64,000 nt of DNA from Clostridium fermenticellae (lineage in GTDB: Bacteria > Bacillota > Clostridia > Clostridiales > Clostridiaceae): NCBI RefSeq assembly GCF_003600355.1, contig NZ_CP032416.1, forward strand, positions 826,183-890,182. Reading direction: 5' to 3'. The notes beneath the pieces are model-generated. The model was not told where the DNA came from. It made no database searches and saw nothing but the letters and a program-made list of their open reading frames with translations. The translations under genes and the position numbers were made by a program. Positions 18,023 to 27,108 of the stretch are shown here, piece after piece. The number at the start of each line of letters is the position of its first letter. Positions within the stretch are counted from its first letter, which is position 1.

Positions 18023-18910
18023 TTGAGTTTTTTGTATGTGTGTAATACTTCATCAGATTGTATTTCTAGTATAAACATAGATAAATTTAAAGAAGATAAG
18101 AGGATTATTTTAAAAAAACATAATTTTAACTATAGAATTGGGCCTCATGGCATATGCTCATATAAAGATAAATTATTAGTTGTTAATAACTATAGTAATA
18201 ATATATCAATATTAGATATAAAAAATGGAGTAGAAGAAAGCAGTCATTATATAGGTGTACATTGTAATGATGTAGTAGTATTTAAAGATACAGCATATGT
18301 AATATGTGGAGATACTAACAGTCTTATTGCCTTTGATTTGTTAAAAAAACAAATTATTTCTCAAATTCCATGTGGAAATTTACCTCATAGTATATGTATA
18401 AATAGAGAAAAAAAACTACTTTTGATTTCTAATGTAGAAGATGATAGTATAAGTCTAATAGATTGTACAAATAATGAAAATATAAAAAATATACGTGTAG
18501 GAGCATACCCTACCAAAGCTCTCTTCACAGTAGATGGAAGATATATTTTAGTATGTGAAAGTAATATAGGATCAGATTATAAGGGGAGTATAGCAATAAT
18601 ATCTTTGAAAAATTACAGATTGATAACAAAAATTACGGCTGGAAGCTCACCTATAGATATGTGGTGCAATGAAAATTCATGCTTTGTATCAAATTTTGGT
18701 GATGGAAGTATAAGCTTGATAGATATAAATTGTTATAGGGAAGATGAAAATATAATAGTAGGTGGAATGCCAAGAGCTATAATTAAATATGGAAAAAATA
18801 TTTATGTTGGTGATAGTTATAATAATTTATTAATAAAAGTAAATGTTTTAAGCAAACAAAAAAAATATATACCCATAGGAGGAGAACCCACAGGTATGAT
18901 TTTAATTTAA
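18023..18910 (+). CDS. YncE-like beta-propeller protein
   Basis: This 295-residue protein is made of repeated ~40-residue blades (NNISILDIKNG, DSISLIDCTNNENIKNIRVGAYP, GSISLIDINCYREDENIIVGGMP), typical of seven-bladed YVTN/YncE propellers. TTG 18023 is chosen because AGAGGGTGAT (18009-18018) is a strong ribosome site with 8-nt spacing; the GTG at 18014 lies inside that site. No signal peptide or membrane segment is seen, so it may be cytoplasmic or spore-associated. The function is unknown. It converges on the DUF4364 gene, with only 3 bp between stops. Confidence 0.8.
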   Translation: MSFLYVCNTSSDCISSINIDKFKEDKRIILKKHNFNYRIGPHGICSYKDKLLVVNNYSNNISILDIKNGVEESSHYIGVHCNDVVVFKDTAYVICGDTNSLIAFDLLKKQIISQIPCGNLPHSICINREKKLLLISNVEDDSISLIDCTNNENIKNIRVGAYPTKALFTVDGRYILVCESNIGSDYKGSIAIISLKNYRLITKITAGSSPIDMWCNENSCFVSNFGDGSISLIDINCYREDENIIVGGMPRAIIKYGKNIYVGDSYNNLLIKVNVLSKQKKYIPIGGEPTGMILI

Positions 18911-18913
18911 ATA

Positions 18914-19441
18914 TTATTCTTCATTAAGTAAATCTATTATCTTATTATACAGCTTTAAGGAGTTTTTATTCCACTTTTCACACAATTCTTTTGCTCGTTT
19001 ATTTGAGTCTACGTTTAACTTAAGGTCAATAATTACAGAATCATTTTTCAAGGTCTTTAAATCAACAATAAAGTTATTTTCAGATTCTATTGTGTAATCA
19101 GCAATTACAGTAACTTTTTTCTTAATATTATCTATTTGCTTATTAAGATATTCATCTACAGTATTAGTTTTTTGTTTTGCAATTCTATTGGCGAATAGTA
19201 GAAGAACTTTTTGACCTTTATTTGTTATAATATATCTGTAATTTCCAGTCTTATTTGTATATTTTAAAAAGTTAGAGGATACTAATTCCGTTAAATATTG
19301 CTGGAGTGTAAAATAATTTATAAGGTTATTTTCAAGTACTATTTCTGTTATCTGATTATTAGAAATTGGGAAGCTCATTTTATTAAAAATGTATAATAAT
19401 AAAAGTTTATTTTCCGCTAATTCTAAAGTGTCATCAAACAT
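18914..19441 (-). CDS. DUF4364-family protein (predicted winged-helix)
   Basis: The protein begins MFDDTLELAENKLLLLYIFNK, the usual start of the DUF4364 family found widely in Clostridia. The first ~90 residues look like a winged helix-turn-helix (ISNNQITEIVLENNLINYF, then LVSSNFLKYTNKTG for the wing). The rest is an alpha/beta domain with DSVIIDLKLNV. ATG 19441 sits 6 nt after AGGAGG; an upstream in-frame GTG at 19465 would put that site inside the gene. A transcription factor is plausible, but targets are unknown. Confidence 0.85.
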   Translation of the reverse strand: MFDDTLELAENKLLLLYIFNKMSFPISNNQITEIVLENNLINYFTLQQYLTELVSSNFLKYTNKTGNYRYIITNKGQKVLLLFANRIAKQKTNTVDEYLNKQIDNIKKKVTVIADYTIESENNFIVDLKTLKNDSVIIDLKLNVDSNKRAKELCEKWNKNSLKLYNKIIDLLNEE

Positions 19442-19636
19442 ATGAATCCTCCTCACTATAAACACTCATTTATCTATATTACTTATATATTATAGCATAA
19501 AAAATAATAAAATAAATAAAGCTTTGATTTTATGAAATTCTTTTAACCGTCCCTTGTTTTTAAAATTTAGTAGTAATATTTAGATGATATTTATACTATA
19601 TAAATTTATGAGAACTAATATATTGGGGGAGAAAAA

Positions 19637-20389
19637 TTGTATAGTATATTAAAGAAAAAGATTGTATTTGTAGTTATCATGCTGACAATAGCTATATGTG
19701 TATCTATGCTTGTAAATCGTAGAAATACAGGTGTATTCATAAATACGAATAGAAAGCTGCCGATATATTCTGTAGATACACAAGAGAAAAAAGTTGCTAT
19801 TACATTTGATGTGAGTCTTGGAAATGATAATATGGATGAAATTTTAGATACGCTTGATAAGTATGATATAAAAGCTACATTTTTCTTGGTTGGTGAGTGG
19901 ACAGATAGCCATTCTGATGAAGTTAAAGAGTTGTATAAAAGGGGACACGAGATAGGCAATCATTCTGATAAACATCCTGATATGACTAAGCTTTCCAAAG
20001 ATGAAATTATAGAGGATATTAATATCAATGATGCTAAAATAAGAAATTTGATTGGAACTTCTACAAAATTATTTAGATGTCCTTCTGGTTCTTATAATAA
20101 TTCAGTTATTCAAACTGTAGAAAATGCTGGATGGTATTGTATACAATGGGATGCAGACAGCATAGATTGGAAGGATCAGGGTATGGAATTAGAATATAAT
20201 CGAATTATGAAAAATGTAAAACCTGGTTCAATATTATTATTTCATACTACTGCTAAGTATACACCGCAAAATTTGCCTAGAATAATTGAAAATTTAAAGA
20301 AGGAAGGATATAAATTTGTAAAGGTTGGAGATCTAATATATAAAACTAATTATCATATAGATTACAGTGGAAGACAAATTCAGAATTAA
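19637..20389 (+). CDS. PdaB-like polysaccharide deacetylase (sporulation type)
   Basis: One N-terminal membrane anchor (about residues 9-25) is followed by a NodB-fold domain: VAITFDVSLGNDNMDEIL, FFLVGEW, GNHSDKHPDM (H-x3-H metal ligands), FRCPSGSYNN, QWDADSIDWKD and ILLFHTTA. The TFDVS-type motif 1 in place of TFDDG is the form seen in PdaB-like sporulation proteins, which act on spore cortex peptidoglycan. That role is inferred from family, not shown here. The TTG start follows GGGGGAG. A single-gene unit is likely. Confidence 0.88.
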   Translation: MYSILKKKIVFVVIMLTIAICVSMLVNRRNTGVFINTNRKLPIYSVDTQEKKVAITFDVSLGNDNMDEILDTLDKYDIKATFFLVGEWTDSHSDEVKELYKRGHEIGNHSDKHPDMTKLSKDEIIEDININDAKIRNLIGTSTKLFRCPSGSYNNSVIQTVENAGWYCIQWDADSIDWKDQGMELEYNRIMKNVKPGSILLFHTTAKYTPQNLPRIIENLKKEGYKFVKVGDLIYKTNYHIDYSGRQIQN

Positions 20390-20563
20390 AATATAAATAA
20401 ATTATGATTTAGACCATAATTTTATTGAAATGCACAACATATTTGTATTATAATGGAAATATAGTTATTAACTTTATAAGAATAAAAATGGTATAAAAAC
20501 TTATCTCTAGTTAAAAATAATTTTAAATAATAAATTATTTTAATAAAGGAGGTAATAAATAGT

Positions 20564-21046
20564 ATGAAAACAATAGCTGTTATAGGAACGAATAAAGCTT
20601 TTAATGGATACCTGTTTAAAATTCTAGATTTGATGAAAGTAGACTTGAATACGTTTAACAGATATATGGTTAAAAAAGAAAATAATTATAATTACATCGT
20701 AGTAAATTCAAATACTAATATCAAGAATATCTTTATAAATGGTAAGTATTGTTTAATAAATATGGATTTGGCAGATTATAAAAATTCTAATATAGATGTA
20801 TTTGGGAATATAATAACTTATGGATTGGGAAACAAGAATACGGTCACAGTATCAAGTATTGATGATAAAGATAGTTTTGTTTATTGTCTTCAAAGAACGC
20901 TTTTTTGTGATGATAGGATACTTGAACCACTTGAAATACCGGTAAAAATGAAATTTACTAATGAGGACGAACTATATGCAGCTATGACAGGAATAACTAT
21001 AAGTCTTATAGAGGGGAAAGATGCCAATAATTTATATATAAGGTAA
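20564..21046 (+). CDS. Conserved hypothetical protein, 160 aa
   Basis: I do not recognise this family with confidence. The protein starts MKTIAVIGTNKAFNGYLFKI, a beta-strand plus Gly-containing turn resembling a nucleotide-binding start. It continues with alternating strands (YNYIVVNSN, KYCLINMDL, NIITYGLGNKNTVTVSSI). FGNIITYGLGN recalls the C-terminal part of Mur-ligase-like folds, but no ATP site is visible. A strong AAGGAGG site supports translation. It lies about 100 bp upstream of the SSB-like gene in the same direction. Confidence 0.6.
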   Translation: MKTIAVIGTNKAFNGYLFKILDLMKVDLNTFNRYMVKKENNYNYIVVNSNTNIKNIFINGKYCLINMDLADYKNSNIDVFGNIITYGLGNKNTVTVSSIDDKDSFVYCLQRTLFCDDRILEPLEIPVKMKFTNEDELYAAMTGITISLIEGKDANNLYIR

Positions 21047-21147
21047 AACTTATATTTTAATTAATATTTTTTAGTATATTTTATATCTGCTTTGAATAAC
21101 TATATTGTGATGAGGTAATTTAAAAACTAATGGAAAGAGGGGTTAGA

Positions 21148-21843
21148 ATGGACAATTTAATGTTAAATAATAAAATTTATTTAGAAGGAGAAGTGATTTC
21201 TGAATTACAGTTTAGTCATGAAATGTACGGAGAGGGATTTTATACTTTTTATTTTGAGGTTCCTAGATTAAGTAGTACAAAGGATAAGTTATTTGTAACA
21301 ATATCAGAAAGATTAATTAGTGAAATGGAGATAAAGGTTGGATCTCAACTCATCGTAGAAGGACAGCTTAGGTCTTATAATAAATTTATAAATGGAGCTA
21401 ATAGGCTTATATTAACAGTATTTGTGAGAAATATTGCTTTCTGTGAGGAAAAAAGTAGAAATCCAAATCAGATATTCCTTGATGGTTTTATTTGTAAACA
21501 ACCTATATATAGGACAACTCCTTTTGGAAGAGAGATATCAGATATGCTTTTGGCGGTTAATAGATCCTATAATAAATCGGATTACATACCGACTATAGCA
21601 TGGGGAAGAAATTCAAGATTTTGTAAGAATCTTGAAGTTGGTGACAATATAAGAGTATGGGGGAGGCTTCAGAGTAGAGAATACCAAAAGAGAATATCCG
21701 ATACTGAAGTCATGAAGAAAATGGCATATGAGGTTTCAATTTCAAAGATGGAAAAGGTAAATAAAGAGAGTGATGATCCAAAAACAGACGAAACATGTGA
21801 AAAAGCAGATGGAAAAAATCAAGATGAGAAACAAATTTCATAA
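21148..21843 (+). CDS. SSB-like protein with two OB-folds
   Basis: This 231-residue protein appears to hold two OB-fold domains of single-stranded-DNA-binding type. The first is at about 6-110 (IYLEGEVISELQFSHE...GSQLIVEGQLRSY). The second is at about 115-205 (IFLDGFICKQPIYRTTPFGREISDMLLAVNR...IRVWGRLQSREY). A charged, probably disordered tail rich in Lys/Asp/Glu follows. ATG 21148 is preferred because AGAGGGG lies just after the alternative ATG at 21130. Ordinary SSB has one OB-fold and an acidic DDDIPF tail, absent here. Similar clostridial proteins exist; a replication or repair role is inference. Confidence 0.75.
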   Translation: MDNLMLNNKIYLEGEVISELQFSHEMYGEGFYTFYFEVPRLSSTKDKLFVTISERLISEMEIKVGSQLIVEGQLRSYNKFINGANRLILTVFVRNIAFCEEKSRNPNQIFLDGFICKQPIYRTTPFGREISDMLLAVNRSYNKSDYIPTIAWGRNSRFCKNLEVGDNIRVWGRLQSREYQKRISDTEVMKKMAYEVSISKMEKVNKESDDPKTDETCEKADGKNQDEKQIS

Positions 21844-21866
21844 AAGTAAAATACTGTAGGGTGGTT

Positions 21867-21991
21867 AGTTCACAGATTAATTTATGTTTAAGTATATATT
21901 TCTAAATATCGTGGTATTTGGACTTACACAAAATTTTTAAATGCTTAGATTTATCAAAATATATATTTACGTGTAAGTTAATCTGTGAATT
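21867..21991. repeat. ~125-nt hairpin between convergent genes
   Basis: AGTTCACAGATTAATTTA (21867-21884) pairs with TAAGTTAATCTGTGAATT (21974-21991), 16 of 18. Inner AT-rich arms continue the fold. Its ends differ from both repeat families described here. It could be a bidirectional terminator or another small element; only one copy is in the window. Confidence 0.6.
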
Positions 21992-22023
21992 GTAATCTTT
22001 ATTATAATGAAAAATAAATAATA

Positions 22024-22737
22024 TTATTTTCTAAGATCATCAAGTAAGTGAGTCTTATCTTTAGTCTTATCATCTACTTTTTTGATTATTTTAGCAGGTA
22101 CTCCTGCAACTACAACACCTTCAGGTACATCTTCCACAACTACTGAACCAGCAGCAATTACAGAGTTTTTACCTATTTTAACACCTTCAAGTATTACTGC
22201 ATTAGCCCCTACAAGAACATCATCACCTATTTCACAAGGGGATTTGCTAGGTGGTTCAAGAACACCAGCTACTACAGCACCTGCACCAAGATGAACTCTT
22301 TTTCCGAGTTTACCTCTTGCACCTACTACAGCATTCATATCTACCATTGTGCCCTCACCAATTTCAGCACCTATATTTATAACGGCTCCCATCATTATAA
22401 CAGCATTTTTTTCGATTTTCACCTTGTTTCTTATAATTGCACCTGGTTCAATTCTAGCACCTATTTTTGTAACATCTATAAGTGGAATTGCAGAATTTCT
22501 TCTATCATATTCTACTTTGAATTTTTTAATTTTATCTTTATTATGATCAAGCAAATCAAAAACTTCATCAGCTTCTCCAAATAATATATAAAATTTAGAG
22601 TTCGCTTCAAAACTTTCTATATTTCCAAGATTGCATCCACTAAGATCACCTTCTAAATATAATTTTACTGGAGTGGATTTTTTAGACTCTTTTATGTATC
22701 TTGCTATTTCGTATGGGTTAGTTAAATCGTAATTCAT
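22024..22737 (-). CDS. dapH: Tetrahydrodipicolinate N-acetyltransferase
   Basis: This 237-residue protein has an N-terminal alpha/beta domain and a left-handed beta-helix of hexapeptide repeats ([38 protein letters not shown], broken here) with the DapH landmark [20 protein letters not shown]. The enzyme acetylates tetrahydrodipicolinate in the acetyl branch of lysine/meso-DAP synthesis. The ATG follows AGGAGG by 8 nt. A PatA-like aminotransferase is divergent at 23243, and asd-dapA-dapB lie about 7 kb away, so most of the acetyl pathway is in the window. Element D lies in the divergent promoter region. Confidence 0.95.
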   Translation of the reverse strand: MNYDLTNPYEIARYIKESKKSTPVKLYLEGDLSGCNLGNIESFEANSKFYILFGEADEVFDLLDHNKDKIKKFKVEYDRRNSAIPLIDVTKIGARIEPGAIIRNKVKIEKNAVIMMGAVINIGAEIGEGTMVDMNAVVGARGKLGKRVHLGAGAVVAGVLEPPSKSPCEIGDDVLVGANAVILEGVKIGKNSVIAAGSVVVEDVPEGVVVAGVPAKIIKKVDDKTKDKTHLLDDLRK

Positions 22738-22829
22738 GCAGACAGCCTCCTATATTTTTTAAATAATAATACTATTATAATAAATATCACAAATTAATTA
22801 AAGTTTAAATATAAATATTTTTGTAGAAT

Positions 22830-23156
22830 TATAGGATTTGTAATTTTAAAGTTAATTTATGCTCAAGGGAGATACTGACAAAATCCGGTATTATAAATGC
22901 TTTTAGTAATTCTAAGCTTAACTTATGCTCCAGCCGGGATTTCCAAAATATGTCACGTAAAAAATTTCTAGTAAATCTAAGCTTGCATTCATAACAATCT
23001 AAGCGGATTATATAAACTCGCTTTGCTTAAGCATATATAATTCACTAAGATTTTTAAGAACGCTTCGCTAAGACTTACTATAAAATTTTTTAATATGCCT
23101 AAATTTTAGAAATCCTGGCCGGAGCATAAGTTAAGCTTTCATTTATAAACCCTATA
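22830..23156. repeat. Small-family element D (327 bp, full palindrome)
   Basis: The ends are TATAGGATTTGTAATTTTA (from 22830) and TTTATAAACCCTATA (to 23155). Inside, an AACTTATGCTCCAGCCGGGA arm pairs with CTGGCCGGAGCATAAGTT near 23115-23132, and the tip contains the complement of the GTTTATATAATCTGCTTA motif. Near the left end it also holds the GGGAGATACTGACAAAATCC segment seen in complementary form in E1. It fills most of the dapH/aminotransferase divergent space (22738-23242), where no other feature was seen. Confidence 0.8.
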
Positions 23157-23242
23157 TTTAAAAATGAAAAGCAGTGGTATAATAAATATTAAGTATTTTG
23201 GATTTTAATATTTTAATTTTGAGAATTATTGGAGGAGATTTT

Positions 23243-24385
23243 ATGGGCAGCAGTTTTTTATCAGATAGAGTAAATTCAATAGAAATATCTGGTATAAGAA
23301 AATTTTCTAATAAAGTGTCAAAATATCCGGATGCAATATCACTTACGCTGGGGCAGCCGGATTTTAATGTTCCGGAAAAAATAAAGAAAGCTATGATTGA
23401 TGCTATAAATAGTAATAAAACCACATATACAACAAACGCTGGAATAGTAGAACTGAGGCAGGAAATTTCAAGATATTTAAAGTCAATGGGAATATTATAT
23501 ACAGAAGATGAGATATGTCTGACAGTTGGTGGAAGTGAAGGTCTGATGTCAGTATTTTCTGCGTTAATAAATCCTGGTGATAAAGTGCTTATACCAAATC
23601 CGTCATATCCAGCATATGAAAGTTGTGTTAAACTTTTAGGCGGCAGTATACTAAATTATAAATTTAATGAAGATTATAGTATAGATTTTGATTATCTTGA
23701 AGATTTAATAAAAAAGGAAAATCCTAAAATAATGGTATTATGTTATCCTTGTAATCCAACAGGGGCAGTCTTATCAAGAAATGACAGAGATAAACTTCAT
23801 GATATAATAGATAAAAATAATGTTTTGGTCATAAGTGATGAGATATATGCTTCTTTATGTTTTGAAGATGAATACTACTCTATGGCACAGTTTGATGATA
23901 TAAAAGATAAAGTAATAGTTGTAAGTGGATTTTCAAAAATGTTTTCAATGACGGGGCTTAGAATTGGATATGTATGTGCTAAAAATGATATTATGAGTGG
24001 TATAGTTAAATCTCATGCTTATAATGTAACGTGTACATCATCAATAGCTCAATGGGGAGCATATGCTGGGCTCAGAAGTTGTTTAAGTAACGTTGAATAT
24101 ATGAAGCGGGAATTTATTAAGAGAAGAGATTTTGTGTATAATGAATTGATTAATATGGGATTTAAAACTAATTTGCCTAAGGGAGCATTCTATATATTTC
24201 CTTCAATAAAGAAATTTAGTTTATCAAGTGAAGAATTTTGTGAGAGACTTTTGAAGGAAACGAGAGTTGCAGTGGTTCCAGGTAGTGCCTTTGGAAGTGG
24301 AGGAGAAGGATACATAAGAATTTCTTATGCATACAGTATGGATGAACTGAGAGAGTCCTTACATAGAATAAAAAAGTTACTATAA
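23243..24385 (+). CDS. PLP-dependent class I/II aminotransferase (PatA-like)
   Basis: At 380 residues this fold-type I aminotransferase has SLTLGQPDFNVPEKI, NPSYPAYE, YPCNPTGAVLS, VISDEIYASL and SGFSKMFSMTGLRIGY, with the PLP-binding Lys in SGFSK. GYIRISYAYS holds the substrate-carboxylate Arg. The ATG at 23243 follows GGAGGAGA; in-frame codons further upstream have no ribosome site. Its position next to dapH suggests N-acetyl-LL-diaminopimelate transamination (PatA), but broad-range members look similar, so the substrate is inference. The stop is 9 nt from the left end of large element 2. Confidence 0.9.
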   Translation: MGSSFLSDRVNSIEISGIRKFSNKVSKYPDAISLTLGQPDFNVPEKIKKAMIDAINSNKTTYTTNAGIVELRQEISRYLKSMGILYTEDEICLTVGGSEGLMSVFSALINPGDKVLIPNPSYPAYESCVKLLGGSILNYKFNEDYSIDFDYLEDLIKKENPKIMVLCYPCNPTGAVLSRNDRDKLHDIIDKNNVLVISDEIYASLCFEDEYYSMAQFDDIKDKVIVVSGFSKMFSMTGLRIGYVCAKNDIMSGIVKSHAYNVTCTSSIAQWGAYAGLRSCLSNVEYMKREFIKRRDFVYNELINMGFKTNLPKGAFYIFPSIKKFSLSSEEFCERLLKETRVAVVPGSAFGSGGEGYIRISYAYSMDELRESLHRIKKLL

Positions 24386-24428
24386 GTTACATAGTGCATA
24401 TATTGCGTATTAAGCATTGTTGTAGACA

Positions 24429-24659
24429 CATAAGTAGAATTCTTACTCCAGTGAAATACTGTAAGGCTTTGACACGTTAAAACTTTTTATAAATCTAAAA
24501 CTTGTGCTGTTAAAAATCTAAAAAACCTGGATAAACTCGTACCTCAGACAGTATCCAGAACTTTAAGATTTTTAACAGCACTTCGCCAGGATTTATAGAA
24601 AAAGTTTTAAATGTGTCTTCAGCCTTACAGTACTCCACTACGTAAGAATTCTACTTATG
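24429..24659. repeat. 231-nt hairpin module in large element 2, left
   Basis: CATAAGTAGAATTCTTAC (24429-24446) pairs with GTAAGAATTCTACTTATG (24642-24659). Pairing continues inwards through the ACTGTAAGGC / GCCTTACAGT and GTGCTGTTAAAAATCT / AGATTTTTAACAGCAC segments. The same module opens element 3, and a half copy lies near 17053 in element 1. Confidence 0.75.
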
Positions 24660-25917
24660 TTTGCAATAAATTGTTTAATGCGATATTCTATATTTTTAAT
24701 TGATTTACAGTATTTATATCTGTTTTAGGCGTGTGCCGTCTGCTAAAATTTTTCTAAAAGACTTCGCCAAGAGATGTAAAAAACTTTTTAGATGTGCCTT
24801 CAGTTTCCAGGTATACCTCTGTGGTGTGAGTTAAGTTTGTCCTTATAAGTTATATATTTAAACCAGGTTATATGCTTAATAAGTGAAATATCACCTTCAA
24901 GGGTTCTAGGGCGATCAGCCCTTGTGATTTATACTATAATTACAATTTTAAACATATATTGAAGTAATTAAAAAAATCTGAATAAGATCATATTTCAAAT
25001 GATATCCGGGACTTTAAGGTCTTTCACAGCACTTCGTCAAAATTTATAGAAAAGTTTTAGATGTGCCTTCGGCCTTACAGTATCCTGCTACGTAAGAATT
25101 CTACTTATGTTTACATCAAATACTTAACATACCAATAAAAGTATATAAGTGATTTTATAACTTTATGTAAATTTGATAAACTTTCTGAATATAATTTCGT
25201 CTTTAAGGGTTTATGGCGATAGCCATATTAATTTAAAAGTTCTCTACTCCATTTAAACCTAAATCATATATAATCTCACTCATTTTCTTGTAACAGTATT
25301 TGCAATTTACATTATAATTTCCATGATTGTATTCTCTTTATAAAGGTTTTACGGACATAGTCCTTGTATACATAGCATTAATCCCGGAGGGATATTTCAA
25401 AACTACAGAAGTTATAATAAATAACGAAATCTTTCCCGGTAAAAGATTAAATATATTTAAAACTAAAATAACCTGCCCTTTATAAGAAAAACAGAATGCC
25501 CTAACGGGCTTGAAGGCTTACAGCCTTCCTTCTTTAAGTTTATAGTAGTGACTGTACTAATTTAATTATTAGGACATTAACTTCCCGGGTATATAGTAAA
25601 ACTCACATTTAAATTTAAATAATTCAATAGGACTAACCGTCCTGGAATCATTTCATTTATCTAAAATTTTAGTTAAATATCTTTTATGCCCAAAAAGATC
25701 TTAAAGTTCTGAATATACTATCTGAATTACAGGTTATTCAGACTTTTTTAGTTATCTTAACAGATGTCTAAAAACTGCAATTATAGTATAAATCAATATG
25801 GCTATCGCCATAAACCCTTAAAGGAGAAATCATATTTATCAAGTTTACATAAAGTTATATAATTATTTATATACTTTTATTAATATATAAAGCATTTATT
25901 GATTTAAGTATATAACT

Positions 25918-26163
25918 TATAAGGACAAACTCAACTCATACCACAGAGGTATACCTGGAAACTGAAGGCACATCTAAAAAGTTTTTTACATCTCTTGGCG
26001 AAGTCTTTTAGAAAAATTTTAGTAGGTTATATATGTTTGAGCGAAGCTAAGTTTATATAATCTGCTTAAATTTTTAAAAGACAAGCTTAGAGATGTTAAA
26101 ACTTTTTTAGGGTGCCGAAGTTTGTGAGTATACCTCTGTGGTGTGAGTTGAGTTTGTCCTTAT
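25918..26163. repeat. 245-nt hairpin module in large element 2, right
   Basis: ATAAGGACAAACTCAACTCA at the left pairs with TGAGTTGAGTTTGTCCTTAT at the right, enclosing CCACAGAGGTATAC / GTATACCTCTGTGG. It differs from the copy at 17319-17563 by only a few bases, some paired: the ACCACAGAGG stem here is ACCGCAGAGG there. Confidence 0.75.
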
Positions 26164-26233
26164 GTGCTATAATCTTACAACAATGCTGAATACGCAATAT
26201 ATGCATATTCAGTATATATTATTTATTTTAGAA

Positions 26234-27043
26234 CTAAAAATCGTACTTCATTAAACGCATTGCATTTCTAGCTGGAGGTACAAGTGATAACAGATCAAAT
26301 ATTAATCTACTTTTAAAAGACAACTTTTTTATATAAATAGAATTCATAAGAGGAAGTTCTTTTATTTTTTTAAGCTTTGAGTTAATTAAATCAATTTCAT
26401 TTGTATCATTAACAGCCCATTTATAAACAGCACCTGTTTTTTTCTCGAGCTCCTTTTTTCCTATGCTAATTGCCAAAGAATTCATTACATCAAATATAAT
26501 TTCTCCGTGATTGAAATGATCTATTATACGTCTAAACAATTCTTTCACCTCTTCAGATGAGAGATATTCCAAAACACCTTCTGCAATAATCAATGTTGGC
26601 CGATCTTTAGAAATTTTCTCAAGCCATGAAAAATTTGTGGCAGAAGAGTCAATCATTTGATATTTATCTTTATTAGAATAAAATAGTTTCCGAACTTCTA
26701 TAACTTCAGGAAAATCTAAATCATACCAGTATACTGTTGATGGTGGGTTAATTCTAGTAATTCGTGAGTCCAATCCGCAGCCAATATAAACAACAGTAGA
26801 ATTTTTGTTTGCTTCAATGTATTTAATTATCCATTCGTCAAATTGTTTGGCACGAACAACAGTGCCGCTATCATCATCTTTTTCGAACTTTGCGAAATCA
26901 TAATTAATTTCTTTAAGAATTTTATAAGCAGTATCATCATGAAGAATAGAATTTACTAAAAGACTATCTATAGCCTTTGCCCTTAGTGTAATAAATAATG
27001 TTTCTTTTTCTTTAGATAACGATATTTTTTTATTTTCATTCAT
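26234..27043 (-). CDS. LCM-type SAM-dependent O-methyltransferase
   Basis: This 269-residue protein belongs to the leucine-carboxyl-methyltransferase/TcmP family. A SAM-binding motif reads STVVYIGCGLDSRITRI, a YWYDLDFPEVIEVR segment follows, and LIIAEGVLEYLSSEEV is the family's acidic motif. The ATG at 27043 follows GGAGGA by 7 nt; the TTG at 27058 overlaps that site. It lies 65 bp after the MFS exporter on the same strand and may be co-transcribed with it. Bacterial members often act on small metabolites; the substrate here is unknown. It is more AT-rich than the MFS gene, so it may be native. Confidence 0.85.
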   Translation of the reverse strand: MNENKKISLSKEKETLFITLRAKAIDSLLVNSILHDDTAYKILKEINYDFAKFEKDDDSGTVVRAKQFDEWIIKYIEANKNSTVVYIGCGLDSRITRINPPSTVYWYDLDFPEVIEVRKLFYSNKDKYQMIDSSATNFSWLEKISKDRPTLIIAEGVLEYLSSEEVKELFRRIIDHFNHGEIIFDVMNSLAISIGKKELEKKTGAVYKWAVNDTNEIDLINSKLKKIKELPLMNSIYIKKLSFKSRLIFDLLSLVPPARNAMRLMKYDF

Positions 27044-27108
27044 ATGAACGTCCTCCAATTTAATATTTTCAAACTTGTTTTATGCTATTTTTACTGCTGT
27101 TAGTTTGC

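Larger units (their letters stand above)
24395..26205. mobile_element. Large non-coding hairpin element, copy 2 (1811 bp)
   Basis: Terminal inverted repeats are at 24395-24419 (TGCATATATTGCGTATTAAG...) and 26181-26205. The order is a hairpin (24429-24659), the right half of the 245-nt module (about 24745-24845), a ~1.1-kb segment (24835-25930) that is the reverse complement of 16236-17330 in copy 1, and a complete 245-nt hairpin (25918-26163) in the same orientation as copy 1. No ORF of credible length is present. It lies between convergent genes, 9 nt after one stop and 28 nt from the other. No target duplication is evident. Confidence 0.8.

Noticed and set aside
19637-20389. Inactive deacetylase because the TFDDG motif reads TFDVS
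   Set aside because: That change is usual in PdaB-like sporulation proteins; the H-x3-H and later motifs are intact, so inactivity cannot be claimed.
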